Assembly: GCA_051278165.1 (NCBI GenBank)
Contig: JBNMNW010000148.1
Coordinates: 1-13,569 of the forward strand
Direction: 5' to 3'
Origin: GCA-2684655 sp051278165
GTDB lineage: Bacteria; Planctomycetota; UBA1135; UBA2386
Length of the DNA: 13,569 nt
Shown: piece by piece, positions 1 to 7,913 of the stretch
How positions within the stretch are numbered: position 1 is the first letter of the stretch
Layout: each line of letters begins with the position of its first letter
Position numbers and translations under genes: made by a program
The notes under the pieces: model-generated
What the model saw: the letters and a program-made list of their open reading frames with translations, nothing else
Told to the model about the DNA's origin: nothing
Databases searched by the model: none

Positions 1-1606
1 AACGCAGGTAGAGAGCCAAGGCCTCAGACAGATTGATCTTCACGCCGCCGCCAGTTTCGTAAGCCAGCCCCAACAAGTAGCACGCCAAGGCGTCGTCCTT
101 GGCGGCCAACTGTTCGCAGACCTGCATCGCCGCGGCAACATCGTTATCGCTGCGACGCGCGCCATGCAGCAGGAACATCATCAACACGTTCTTCGCCGCC
201 GCCTGATGGCCAAGCTCCGCGGCCAGAGTAAACCGGAACGTGGCGTTGCGCCGCCGCGTGTCGACGTCAGCCGAATCTAACGTCGAACGCAGGCCAATGA
301 TGCCGAGTTCGTTGTAGGCCTCTGCGGAGTTGCGAGCGACAGCGTGTGAGCCGGCGACCATGATCAGCTTGCGCTCAGCGTCATAACGATGCTCCACCAT
401 CGCTTGTTTCCAGAACGCAATCGAGTCACCCGGGTGTGTCTCCGGCTCGGCATACGGCACATACGACGTTGCCAACATCACGCCGAACACGATCGACCAA
501 AGGCCGATGTGGACCCCATTGCTCACCTGCTTGGAGACCCCGTTCTGCCAAGCATCATTGAGGCGACCGATCGCACCGCGTTTGGCGAAGCGATCGAGGA
601 TCTGGATCGTGCAGTTGAGGATCGGCACCGGATACAGCTTGGCGTAGAGCTCCGGCGCGCCAATGCGGCCGAGGATTTCGAACATCACGACGTAGCCAAA
701 GCCATAGCCAAGGCCGAACAGCGTGCGGCCGATGTTGGTGCGCGGCGAGGTTGACGGGTCGGTCATCAACAGCAACAGCCCGAGGAATGCCGCAGCCGGC
801 AAGTTCGTGCTCGCGAACAGATAGACGCCGGTGATCTCGGTGTAGAGCAGGTTGCTGATGATCATCGCCAGTGCCGCCGCGAACGTCATCAGGGTCACTG
901 CGAAGAAGTACTGCACGACTAGCCCAAGCACGAACAGCACCACGAAGATGTGCTGCACTTCGAGCGTCGTGGACAGTGGCTTAGCCCAAGTCAAATCGGT
1001 CGTGCCGGTGACGATCAACACCGTCGCGGCGCACGCCAGGCCAAAGCCCGACGGGTTGAAGATGTGCGTCTTGCGGCCGTCCTTGGTCCAGCGGATGAAC
1101 TCCTTGCCAAGCAGGCCGGTGGTGATCATCGCAAACTGCCAAACGAACCAATCATCCTGAAACCAGATGAACAAGTTCGTGCTCAGCACAATCGGCGTCG
1201 GCCCCGAACTGAAGCGCCAAGCCCGCCCTCGCGTCCACGACCACAGTGCATCGAACGCGTACAGGTAGAAGAACTGCGCCAAGATCAGCGGCGCCTGCAC
1301 GAACATCGGGCGCGTGTCGCCCACCATCCAAAAGTAGCCCCAGTAGAGGTAGAGACAGATCTGCACCGACGCCTGGATGTAGTGCTGCTTGACCGGACGC
1401 ACCGCATCGACAGCCATGGCTCGACCGGACAGCTTCAGGGCGAAGAACCAGAGCACCAGCCCGCCACCAACGCCAGCGAAGGACCACATCAAGTGCTCGT
1501 TGCCGTGCACGCGATCCATCGCCAAGAACGCACAGATCGCCAATGCCAATAGCAGCGGCAGCTTCGGCAGCAGGCCGGATGGTTTGCTAGCGACTTCGGT
1601 AGTCAT
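1..1606 (-). CDS. RnfD/NqrB-like polytopic membrane protein with C-terminal Sel1-like repeats (partial, 3' end outside window)
   Basis: Reading from the ATG at 1606 gives 535 codons with no stop before the window edge, so the C-terminus is missing. Residues 1-380 are a multi-pass membrane domain with hydrophobic stretches near 12-30, 41-59, 78-95, 102-122, 185-202, 218-250, 268-281, 295-311 and 364-382. HIFNPSGFGLA (181-191) and MTDPSTSPRTNIGRTLFG (281-298) resemble the conserved loops of RnfD/NqrB, membrane subunits of Na+- or H+-translocating electron transport complexes (known family feature). I see no clear S/T-G-A-T flavinylation site, so redox activity is uncertain. Residues about 428-535 are helical Sel1-like repeats, including ACYLLGLAYETGGGVKINLS, suggesting a protein-interaction tail. 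No other Rnf subunit is present nearby. It could be a stand-alone membrane protein of the RnfD-like group rather than part of an Rnf complex. Family confidence is moderate; the ORF itself is secure. Confidence 0.75.
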   Translation of the reverse strand, partial: MTTEVASKPSGLLPKLPLLLALAICAFLAMDRVHGNEHLMWSFAGVGGGLVLWFFALKLSGRAMAVDAVRPVKQHYIQASVQICLYLYWGYFWMVGDTRPMFVQAPLILAQFFYLYAFDALWSWTRGRAWRFSSGPTPIVLSTNLFIWFQDDWFVWQFAMITTGLLGKEFIRWTKDGRKTHIFNPSGFGLACAATVLIVTGTTDLTWAKPLSTTLEVQHIFVVLFVLGLVVQYFFAVTLMTFAAALAMIISNLLYTEITGVYLFASTNLPAAAFLGLLLLMTDPSTSPRTNIGRTLFGLGYGFGYVVMFEILGRIGAPELYAKLYPVPILNCTIQILDRFAKRGAIGRLNDAWQNGVSKQVSNGVHIGLWSIVFGVMLATSYVPYAEPETHPGDSIAFWKQAMVEHRYDAERKLIMVAGSHAVARNSAEAYNELGIIGLRSTLDSADVDTRRRNATFRFTLAAELGHQAAAKNVLMMFLLHGARRSDNDVAAAMQVCEQLAAKDDALACYLLGLAYETGGGVKINLSEALALYLR

Positions 1607-1798
1607 CTGGCAACCATCCTAGCCTGCGAGCAGACCAGCGTGAAAAGCGGAGAACATTCTGCGAGCAGCGGCCGCTGCGCATCGACAGCGTGCGGATCAC
1701 GCCGGTGCGCTTGCAGTCGACGCAGAAATCAGGGTTGGTTCGCAAGGCGCGATGCCTTTTTCGCCTGACCCTTACCAGCGGGCGACCAACGGGCCGCG

Positions 1799-2845
1799 CT
1801 ACTCGAGCCCGAGCGCGCGGCGCACTGCCGACTTGTCGACTTCCCCACCAGCGAAGTCGTCAAACGAACGTGACGGCGGCGTGATCATGTGCGCCTGAAT
1901 GAACGGCGCGCCTTCTTCGGCTCCTTGCTGGCTGTCCTTGAAGCAGCACTCCCATTCGATCGTCGCCCAACCTTCGTAGTCATGCTTCGCCAGCAGCGAG
2001 AAGATACCCTGGAAGTCGACGTCGCCATCGCCACTCGAACGGAACCGGCCGGCGCGATTCTGCCACGACTGGTAGCCGCCGTAGACGCCAGTGCGACCGT
2101 TCGGACGGAACTCAGCGTCCTTGACGTGGAAGGCCTTGATGCGCTCGTGGTAGAGCTCGATGTATTCGAGGTAGTCGAGCTGCTGCAGTAGGAAGTGGCT
2201 CGGGTCGTAGAGCAAGCAGGCGCGCGCATGCTGGTCAACACTGTCAAGGAACTGCTCGTAGCTGGCGCCATCGTGCAGGTCTTCGCCCGGATGCACCTCG
2301 TAGGCGCAGTCGATGCCGCACTCTTCGGCGTAGTCGAGAATCGGGCGCCAACGTCGCGCGAGCTCCTTAAAGCCTTCTTCGACCATGCCACCGGGACGCT
2401 GTGGCCACGGGTAGACCGCGTGCCACATCAGCGCGCCGGAGAACGTCGGCATCGCCTTCAGGCCCATGTGCTCGCTTGCCTTCAAGCACCACTTGACCTG
2501 CTGCGTACCGTATTCACACATCGCCTCAGGCGTGTTGACCTCGGGCGGTGCGAACACCTGAAACATCGATGTGTAGGCCGGATGCACCGCGACCAGCTGT
2601 CCCTGCAAGTGCGAAGTAAGTTCGCTGATCTCAACGCCGTTTGCGCGAGCCGTGCCGAGCAACTCATCGCAGTAGCCCTTGCTCTCTGCGGCCTTCTTCA
2701 GGTCCATGCAGCGCGCGTCCCACGACGGCACCTGCACGCCGAGATAGTCGAGATCGCTCGCCCATTTGCAAGCCGTGTCAAACTGGTTGAGCGGCGCATC
2801 GTCGCTCATGAACTGCGCCAAGAAGATGCCGGGACCTTTCATCAT
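1799..2845 (-). CDS. Sugar phosphate isomerase/epimerase, xylose-isomerase-like TIM barrel (AP endonuclease 2 family)
   Basis: A cytosolic 348-residue protein without signal peptide, typical in length for AP2-type TIM-barrel isomerases/epimerases, which interconvert ketoses or inositol derivatives using a divalent metal. Likely metal or catalytic residues follow the family order: E183 in YEVHPGE, D214 and H217 in YDPSHF, H240 in FHVKDAEF, and E297/E299 in TIEWEC near the C-terminus. The start is ATG at 2845, with a second in-frame ATG immediately after it; upstream is only a weak Shine-Dalgarno. The gene diverges from the SGNH hydrolase across 109 bp and lies 192 bp upstream of the RnfD-like gene on the same strand, so it is probably transcribed alone. 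A Gfo/Idh/MocA dehydrogenase, a frequent pathway partner of this family, occurs about 7 kb away. The substrate cannot be read from the sequence. Confidence 0.88.
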   Translation of the reverse strand: MMKGPGIFLAQFMSDDAPLNQFDTACKWASDLDYLGVQVPSWDARCMDLKKAAESKGYCDELLGTARANGVEISELTSHLQGQLVAVHPAYTSMFQVFAPPEVNTPEAMCEYGTQQVKWCLKASEHMGLKAMPTFSGALMWHAVYPWPQRPGGMVEEGFKELARRWRPILDYAEECGIDCAYEVHPGEDLHDGASYEQFLDSVDQHARACLLYDPSHFLLQQLDYLEYIELYHERIKAFHVKDAEFRPNGRTGVYGGYQSWQNRAGRFRSSGDGDVDFQGIFSLLAKHDYEGWATIEWECCFKDSQQGAEEGAPFIQAHMITPPSRSFDDFAGGEVDKSAVRRALGLE

Positions 2846-2954
2846 TCGGAATACCTACGAGAAAACGGAGGCCCGCAACGTAACCCAGACAGCACCATCT
2901 GCGCGAGCAACATCAGGCCCCACGAAGGCGACATCCGCCGCTAGACTCGCGTCC
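2846..2954. promoter_or_regulatory. Divergent intergenic region, sugar isomerase / SGNH hydrolase
   Basis: These 109 bp separate two divergently transcribed start codons and must hold both promoters if neither is read from further away. I see no convincing -35/-10 pair and no strong Shine-Dalgarno for either gene. The role is inferred from position only. Confidence 0.35.
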
Positions 2955-4187
2955 ATGCAACGTCCACGTTTCGCGGTTCTGCTCGCCGCAACAGCATTAG
3001 CCTTCGCTTCTCCCTGCGAGGCCCAAGGCAAGAATCTACTATTCTACGGCAACAGCTATTCGTCACGAAACGGCAGCGTCGCCAACATGGTGCAGCAAAT
3101 CGCGATGCAAGCCGGTCATCCGGCGCCAACCATCGTCAAGCGATTAGCCGGCGGCCAGGACTTGCACCATCACGCGACGAACAGTGGTCAGATCGCGGCG
3201 ATCTCGAGTTCGTTGCCGGGCAACCAGACGTGGGACTTCGTCGTCATGCAGGGGCAGTCGCTGGAGGCGACGCAGACGCTAGGCAACCCGACGTTGTTCC
3301 GGACCAGCGCGCAGAACATTGTCAGCAACGTTCGCAGCCATAGCCCGGCTGCCAAAGCGGTTCTGTATCAAACGTGGGCACGCTCGCTCGGCCACCAGTT
3401 CTACCCCGCAACGTTTGCATCACCGACGCCGATGCACCATGAGATCCGCGACAACTACCGGCTGGCCACCGCCGACATCAACGCGCTGTTCGGCCCAGGC
3501 GCTGCGCGCAACGCAGCCGTTGGCGATGGCGTCGCGTTGCTAGAATGGATGCCTTCGTTCTACGATCCGGACCTGTTCCACCCAGCGCCAATGATGACGT
3601 TGCTAGCTGGCATGAGCCTCTACACTTCGATCTACCAAGAGCAGGTGTGCAACATCCCGGTGAGCTTCGCACAAGGTGGCGCACTGGTGAATTGGCTTGC
3701 AGGCCTCGGCTTGACTGAGAACGGTTGGCACGCCATGGCCGCGATCGCCGATCGTTGCGCTGAGCCATCGCTGCGCGCCTTCCCTGGCTCGGGCGACCAC
3801 CTGCTGCTCGAATCCGGCACACTTCCTGAGCCTGTCGACGCGTGCGCCAACATCCCAATCTCGCAGGGTCAACTGCTCGTGCTGCGCTTGTCGTCGCTCA
3901 ATGGCGTCTACGACTTGTCGTCGGGCTTGCTGCTCGTCAATTTGTTCCCGAACGGCTTGCCGCCAACCCCATCGATCACCTGGCCGGAGCTACACATCGA
4001 CACCGGCACGATGCTAGTCCTGAGTTCGGTAAACAGCCTGACCACGCCACACAACGTCGTGATCGGCCTGCCGTTCTCGTTCCCCGGCGCATCGGTGCTG
4101 GTGCAAGGCCTCGCATGGGGACCGAGCAACGAAACGGGCAACGTGGACTTCACGACGACCGACGCGCACGTGCTTGAGTTTCAGTAG
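2955..4187 (+). CDS. Secreted SGNH/GDSL-type hydrolase with planctomycete-style C-terminal module
   Basis: The 410-residue protein begins with a signal peptide (MQRPRFAVLLAATALAFA, probable cleavage after CEA near residue 23), so ATG at 2955 is preferred over an upstream in-frame start at 2766 that would bury the signal. SGNH blocks are visible: the nucleophile motif YGNSYS with Ser34, an LAGG glycine block at 64-67, a block-III equivalent VVMQGQS (96-102) in place of the usual GxND, and the catalytic pair D206-x-x-H209 in DLFHP. This suits the DUF4886-like branch of SGNH esterases or carbohydrate deacetylases. After about residue 285 comes a beta-rich tail ending GASVLVQGLAW...HVLEFQ, resembling the C-terminal module of the lamin-tail protein in this window. 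The natural substrate is unknown; secreted de-esterification of polysaccharides is an inference. The gene converges on the hydrolase of the next operon with a 44-bp gap. Confidence 0.82.
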   Translation: MQRPRFAVLLAATALAFASPCEAQGKNLLFYGNSYSSRNGSVANMVQQIAMQAGHPAPTIVKRLAGGQDLHHHATNSGQIAAISSSLPGNQTWDFVVMQGQSLEATQTLGNPTLFRTSAQNIVSNVRSHSPAAKAVLYQTWARSLGHQFYPATFASPTPMHHEIRDNYRLATADINALFGPGAARNAAVGDGVALLEWMPSFYDPDLFHPAPMMTLLAGMSLYTSIYQEQVCNIPVSFAQGGALVNWLAGLGLTENGWHAMAAIADRCAEPSLRAFPGSGDHLLLESGTLPEPVDACANIPISQGQLLVLRLSSLNGVYDLSSGLLLVNLFPNGLPPTPSITWPELHIDTGTMLVLSSVNSLTTPHNVVIGLPFSFPGASVLVQGLAWGPSNETGNVDFTTTDAHVLEFQ

Positions 4188-4194
4188 CTGTAGC

Positions 4195-4222
4195 CGGAGC
4201 GGCCGTCTCGGCGCGATCTCCG
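4195..4222. terminator. Nested inverted repeat between convergent genes
   Basis: In the 44 bp between the convergent stop codons, CGGAG (4195-4199) pairs with CTCCG (4218-4222), enclosing GCCG/CGGC (4202-4205 with 4209-4212) around a TCT loop. It has no T-tract on either strand, so a bidirectional terminator role is inferred from position and structure only. Confidence 0.35.
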
Positions 4223-4231
4223 CAGCAGCTA

Positions 4232-6211
4232 TCACAGCGGCAGGTAGCAGACCGTGTTCGACAGTAGAATGGTCACGAACACGAGGCACGTCGTCATCGG
4301 CCCGAGATAGATGCGGCCAGTCATGCGAAAGAACCAGCGGTTGAAGAGCGGCAGCAGGAACATGATCGGCACGACGCCAAACAACAGGTTCACGTAGAGC
4401 CAGGAGTCTGTCCAAAACACCGTGCCGGTGGCCCATTGGGTCACGTATTGCATGACCAGGATCAGCAGCAAACCAAGCGTATTAGCCAATCCGCCCAGCA
4501 GCAGGCTCCGCCACTCCGATTGGCCTTCGAACCGCATCGCCCCGTTCATGCGCAGTGAGTTCGCCAGGAAGAAGACGAAGAACATCGGCAAGTACATCGG
4601 CAGCAGCAGCAACAATTCGGCTCGGAACGTGCGCACGCCGAGGAACACAAACCGATAGTCGACGTGGAACAGATAGTGCACCAACGTCAGCAACGAGAAA
4701 AACGACGCCCACAGCAGCACCGCCAACACGCCGGTCTTCAAGAACGCTCCGATGCGAATGCCCGCGCCCCACATGCCGGCGCGAATGCCGTGCTTGCGGC
4801 CAACGATTGCATACACGGCAAAGAACAGCACGAACCCGACCGCGCCGTTGAGCACCGCCCACATCATCACGGCGTTATTCATGCGCTGCGGGAAGAACCA
4901 TGTCTGCCGCCGCTGCGACGCATCGACAAAGATCTCCTGCGACCATTCGCACAACGGGATGAACGACGCGCATGCGATGCCGCCTGACAACGCGAAGACG
5001 AACCAGAACACCTTCTTGCCAGCGCCGGCAGGCCGGGGTTGCGGCGCAGGCACTTGCTGCACCAGGCTCGTGAACACCGGCAAGCGAAGTAGGCAACGCG
5101 CTAACGGCATCAACATCAGTAGGGCCGCAACCAACGACACCAGCGTCAGCAGTTCTTTCCAATGCCACACTTGGTCGTGCACAGCAAGCTCTGGCTCGAG
5201 GTCGAACACATCGCCAAAGAACTGCAACTGGTTGGCCGTCGCCTCAGGACTGTATGGCTGGAACGGGTGCAGCAACGGTTCGTTGTGCATCACGCGCAAC
5301 GTGCGTGACTGCTTGTTGCCGTAATAGCGCCCCACCTCGATTTGCTCAATGACAACGCCTTCGGCCAAGCCCGACCGCACCAACCGCAGTGCTTCCGGCG
5401 CGTTGCGCATATCGCCGTTCTGGTTCTCGTTGCGATATGCGCCCTCGTCATACAACGCGTAGCTAGCGCCGACGTTCGAACGCACGTGCTGCAGCACCGT
5501 GTCCTTCATCGTCAGCATGTAGCCGGACACAAACACCGAGTGCAGCTTGCTGGGCTTGCCAGTCTTGGTTGCGATCTTACCGAAGTAACTCGCGCCGCGA
5601 ATCGCCGCGTTGCCGCCAGCCGAGTGACCGGTCACACCAATACGCTGCTTGTCGACGTAGTTGAGGTTGTTGGTGTCGTGCACGTAGTCGACCACAGCAA
5701 ACATGCCATAGCCTTCCTTGGTCGCCGACTTCGAACGCATGGACGAACTCGAATTACCCTGCGCGTAGGGATCGATTGCAATCACCACGATGCCGCGCCG
5801 CGACAGCTCGATCGCGACGTTGCCCAGCGCTTCCTTCGATCGCTGGAAACCAGGTACGACCACCACCAACGGCGCCTTGTTGGCGCTCGTCGCAGTGCGC
5901 GGCTTATAGAGGTCCGCGGTCAGCCACTGCCCGTTGTGCGTCGGCAACGAGATCCCTCGCACCTGCACCGAGCCAAACGAGTTTTGGACGCGCGAGGCGA
6001 ACCAACTCGCCGTCAGCACGACAAAGACGAAAAAGAACGTGTGAAGACCGGACCGTCGACCAGACTCGCAGAGCGCACGATCGACTCCGCCAGAGTTCAA
6101 TTCCGCGACGTCTGTAGCGGCAACGACTCGTTCTGGCAGGCCCATGAATTGCGACGGCTGCGCAGCCTTCGCGTCGCTCTCGCCGGAGCTTTCTACGTCG
6201 TGTTCACTCAT
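4232..6211 (-). CDS. Alpha/beta hydrolase with N-terminal anchor and polytopic membrane C-terminus
   Basis: This 659-residue protein has three parts. A hydrophilic N-terminus leads into a membrane anchor at about 57-74. An alpha/beta hydrolase domain follows at about 82-335, with the oxyanion-side motif VVVVPGFQ (116-123), a nucleophile elbow GHSAGG with Ser197, and a probable catalytic His in MHNEPLLHP (H309 or H315). From about 353 to 657 there are seven or eight hydrophobic helices (around 353-372, 401-420, 446-470, 490-513, 530-552, 568-590, 605-622 and 638-657). Ordinary members of the superfamily are about 250-350 residues and soluble, so the membrane half is unusual. The start ATG at 6211 lies 3 nt after the stop of the DASS symporter, which implies translational coupling and a shared substrate or compartment. 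The substrate is unknown; an ester or amide hydrolase acting at the membrane is the most that can be said. Confidence 0.82.
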   Translation of the reverse strand: MSEHDVESSGESDAKAAQPSQFMGLPERVVAATDVAELNSGGVDRALCESGRRSGLHTFFFVFVVLTASWFASRVQNSFGSVQVRGISLPTHNGQWLTADLYKPRTATSANKAPLVVVVPGFQRSKEALGNVAIELSRRGIVVIAIDPYAQGNSSSSMRSKSATKEGYGMFAVVDYVHDTNNLNYVDKQRIGVTGHSAGGNAAIRGASYFGKIATKTGKPSKLHSVFVSGYMLTMKDTVLQHVRSNVGASYALYDEGAYRNENQNGDMRNAPEALRLVRSGLAEGVVIEQIEVGRYYGNKQSRTLRVMHNEPLLHPFQPYSPEATANQLQFFGDVFDLEPELAVHDQVWHWKELLTLVSLVAALLMLMPLARCLLRLPVFTSLVQQVPAPQPRPAGAGKKVFWFVFALSGGIACASFIPLCEWSQEIFVDASQRRQTWFFPQRMNNAVMMWAVLNGAVGFVLFFAVYAIVGRKHGIRAGMWGAGIRIGAFLKTGVLAVLLWASFFSLLTLVHYLFHVDYRFVFLGVRTFRAELLLLLPMYLPMFFVFFLANSLRMNGAMRFEGQSEWRSLLLGGLANTLGLLLILVMQYVTQWATGTVFWTDSWLYVNLLFGVVPIMFLLPLFNRWFFRMTGRIYLGPMTTCLVFVTILLSNTVCYLPL

Positions 6212-6214
6212 GGG

Positions 6215-7702
6215 TCATCGCAACAAGATGGGTACCAATACGGAGGCTGCGATGGTTACTAACAGGCCGGAGATGAGATTGAACCAAAATCCAACCTTCG
6301 CCATCTGCGGCACCGTGACGTAGCCCGACGCAAACACGATCGCGTTCGGTGGAGTCGCAACTGGCAACATGAACGCCATCGACACAGCCAACGCGGCCGT
6401 CGCCATCAACTGCAGCGGCGCAATGCCAAGACCGCCCGCAGCGCCCGCCATGATCGGCATCGCCATCGTTGCGGTTGCGACGTTCGAGGTCACTTCGGTG
6501 AGGAACAAAAACAGGAACGCGACGCCACCAAGAATGAGCCAGACCGGCCACGACGAGAACTCGGTCACGTAGCCGCCAATCCACGCAGCCAGTCCCGTCT
6601 CCGCCATCGCGCGCGCCATCGACAAGCCGCCGCCAAACAACACGATGATGCCCCAAGGGATCTGCTTGGCCGTCGGCCAGTCGAGCGCGAACTCAAACCG
6701 CCGCCAGCTGGTTGGCACGAGGAATAACGCGACCGCCGCAGCCATCGCAATCGTCGAGTCCTTGACCATCGGAGCAAACGTCTGAATGCCCGGAATACTT
6801 AGATCGCCGATCTGCTTGGGCGCCCGCATAACCCAGGCCAATGCCGTCAGCACAAAGACTGATGCGACCACCCACTCGGCCTGTGACATTGGCCCTAACT
6901 TGTCTCGCTCGGCCTTCAATACTTGGTTTGCATCGCCTCGCAACTCGCCAGGTGGATACACGACACGAGTCAAGATGAGCCAACCGATCGGCAGGAACAC
7001 CAACGCGATCGGCACCCCAACCATCATCCAATCGACGAAGCCAATCGTGATGCCAAGCGTCTCGCTGGCCGCAGCGGCAAGCACGGCATTAGGCGGCGTG
7101 CCAATCAACGTCGTGACGCCGCCGATCGTCGCCGCATAGGCAATGCCGAGCATCAAACAGATGCCGAGTTCGAACGGACCTTCCTGATCCTGCGGCCGGA
7201 ACAAAACGGCGATCGCCATGCCGATCGGATACATCATCGCCGTCGTCGCCGTGTTCGAGATCCACATCGACAAGAACGCCGCGGCCAACATAAAGCCAAG
7301 CACCAACCGGCGCGGTTGCGTGCCGACCATGGACACAATCTTGAGCGCGATGCGTCGATGCAGGCCGCAGCGTTCCATCGCAACCGCGATCAGAAATCCG
7401 CCCATCGACAAGAACACAATGTCGTTGGCGTACGGCGCCGCGGCCTGCGGCATCGACAGCACACCGAGCGTCGGAAACAAGACCAGCGGCAACATCGCCG
7501 TCGCAGCCAGCGGCACCGCTTCCGTGGTCCACCACAACGCCATCAATAGAACGACAGCGGCAGTATTCCATGCTGCCGGCGACAGCGACGCGGGCGCCGG
7601 CAGCATCTGCAGTAACGCGAACGCCACTACGCCCACCAAGAAGCCCATCCGACGGACCGGATGGCGACCGACGTCGGATTCGGACTGGTTCGTGCCACTC
7701 AT
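6215..7702 (-). CDS. SLC13/DASS-family sodium:dicarboxylate (or sulfate) symporter
   Basis: Translation from ATG at 7702 gives 495 residues, normal for DASS (divalent anion:Na+ symporter) transporters, with about a dozen hydrophobic segments. The two internally repeated signature loops are intact: SNTATT (149-154) with TLIGTPPNA (199-207) in the first half, and TEVTSNVAT (402-410) with LPVATPPNAIVFASGYV (446-462) in the second, the classical DASS signature. These Ser-Asn-Thr/Val and Thr-Pro-Pro-Asn loops bind Na+ and the carboxylate or sulfate in the family. Earlier in-frame starts at 7723 and 7783 add a polar, poorly convincing N-terminus; 7702 has a GGTGG-like purine stretch upstream. It is the first gene of an operon with the alpha/beta hydrolase 3 nt downstream. 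Whether the anion is succinate, citrate, another dicarboxylate or sulfate cannot be decided from sequence. Confidence 0.92.
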   Translation of the reverse strand: MSGTNQSESDVGRHPVRRMGFLVGVVAFALLQMLPAPASLSPAAWNTAAVVLLMALWWTTEAVPLAATAMLPLVLFPTLGVLSMPQAAAPYANDIVFLSMGGFLIAVAMERCGLHRRIALKIVSMVGTQPRRLVLGFMLAAAFLSMWISNTATTAMMYPIGMAIAVLFRPQDQEGPFELGICLMLGIAYAATIGGVTTLIGTPPNAVLAAAASETLGITIGFVDWMMVGVPIALVFLPIGWLILTRVVYPPGELRGDANQVLKAERDKLGPMSQAEWVVASVFVLTALAWVMRAPKQIGDLSIPGIQTFAPMVKDSTIAMAAAVALFLVPTSWRRFEFALDWPTAKQIPWGIIVLFGGGLSMARAMAETGLAAWIGGYVTEFSSWPVWLILGGVAFLFLFLTEVTSNVATATMAMPIMAGAAGGLGIAPLQLMATAALAVSMAFMLPVATPPNAIVFASGYVTVPQMAKVGFWFNLISGLLVTIAASVLVPILLR

Positions 7703-7715
7703 TGCACCGCCACCA

Positions 7716-7733
7716 TTGCGCATACGTTGCGCA
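7716..7733. promoter_or_regulatory. Paired TTGCGCA repeats upstream of the DASS operon
   Basis: TTGCGCA occurs twice (7716-7722 and 7727-7733) separated by TACG; its TGCGCA core is self-complementary, so the pair is both a direct and an inverted repeat. It lies 14-31 nt upstream of the preferred start at 7702 and could be an operator or 5'-UTR hairpin. If translation starts at 7723 or 7783 it would be partly or wholly coding. Confidence 0.3.
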
Positions 7734-7842
7734 GAATCCAGGCTGCCAATCGGGTCCTGATGCTCGCTACAACGCAAACCCAATCAAGATCACACTGTGC
7801 ATGAATCGAACGACATCCGCTAGGATCACCCCACCAAAACAC

Positions 7843-7870
7843 GCGATGCCCATGCATCGCGCCCTTTTTC
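7843..7870 (+). terminator. Perfect hairpin with T-tract in the leader of the lamin-tail gene
   Basis: GCGATGC (7843-7849) and GCATCGC (7854-7860) form a perfect 7-bp stem around a CCAT loop, followed by GCCCTTTTTC. This has the form of an intrinsic terminator on the plus strand. No plus-strand gene ends upstream, and the lamin-tail start codon is 44 nt beyond the T-tract, so an attenuator, a leader structure or a dyad-symmetric operator is as likely as a simple terminator. Confidence 0.5.
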
Positions 7871-7904
7871 ACGAACGCGCCAAGCGCCACCCACCTCTGC
7901 TCTC

Positions 7905-7908
7905 GGAG
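7905..7908 (+). promoter_or_regulatory. Shine-Dalgarno site of the lamin-tail gene
   Basis: GGAG lies 5 nt before the ATG at 7914. It is one of the few recognisable ribosome binding sites in this window and fixes the start of the lamin-tail protein. Confidence 0.6.
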
Positions 7909-7913
7909 TATCC

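Larger units (their letters stand above)
7703..7913. promoter_or_regulatory. Divergent intergenic region, DASS operon / lamin-tail gene
   Basis: These 211 bp separate the start codons of the minus-strand symporter operon and the plus-strand lamin-tail gene. They contain the TTGCGCA pair next to the symporter and a perfect hairpin with T-tract near the lamin-tail gene. No confident -35/-10 boxes were identified. Confidence 0.45.

Noticed and set aside
1744..1761. AAGGC-GCGAT-GCCTT hairpin followed by T residues
   Set aside because: It looks like a small plus-strand terminator, but no plus-strand gene ends there and the 5-bp stem is easily due to chance; on the minus strand it lacks a T-tract.
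2766..2954. Upstream extension of the SGNH hydrolase reading frame
   Set aside because: It overlaps the divergent isomerase gene and would bury a clear signal peptide that begins at 2955.
7703..7783. Longer N-terminus for the DASS symporter
   Set aside because: The added residues are polar and unlike family N-termini, and the stretch contains the TTGCGCA repeat pair; 7702 is a better start, though 7723 is not excluded.
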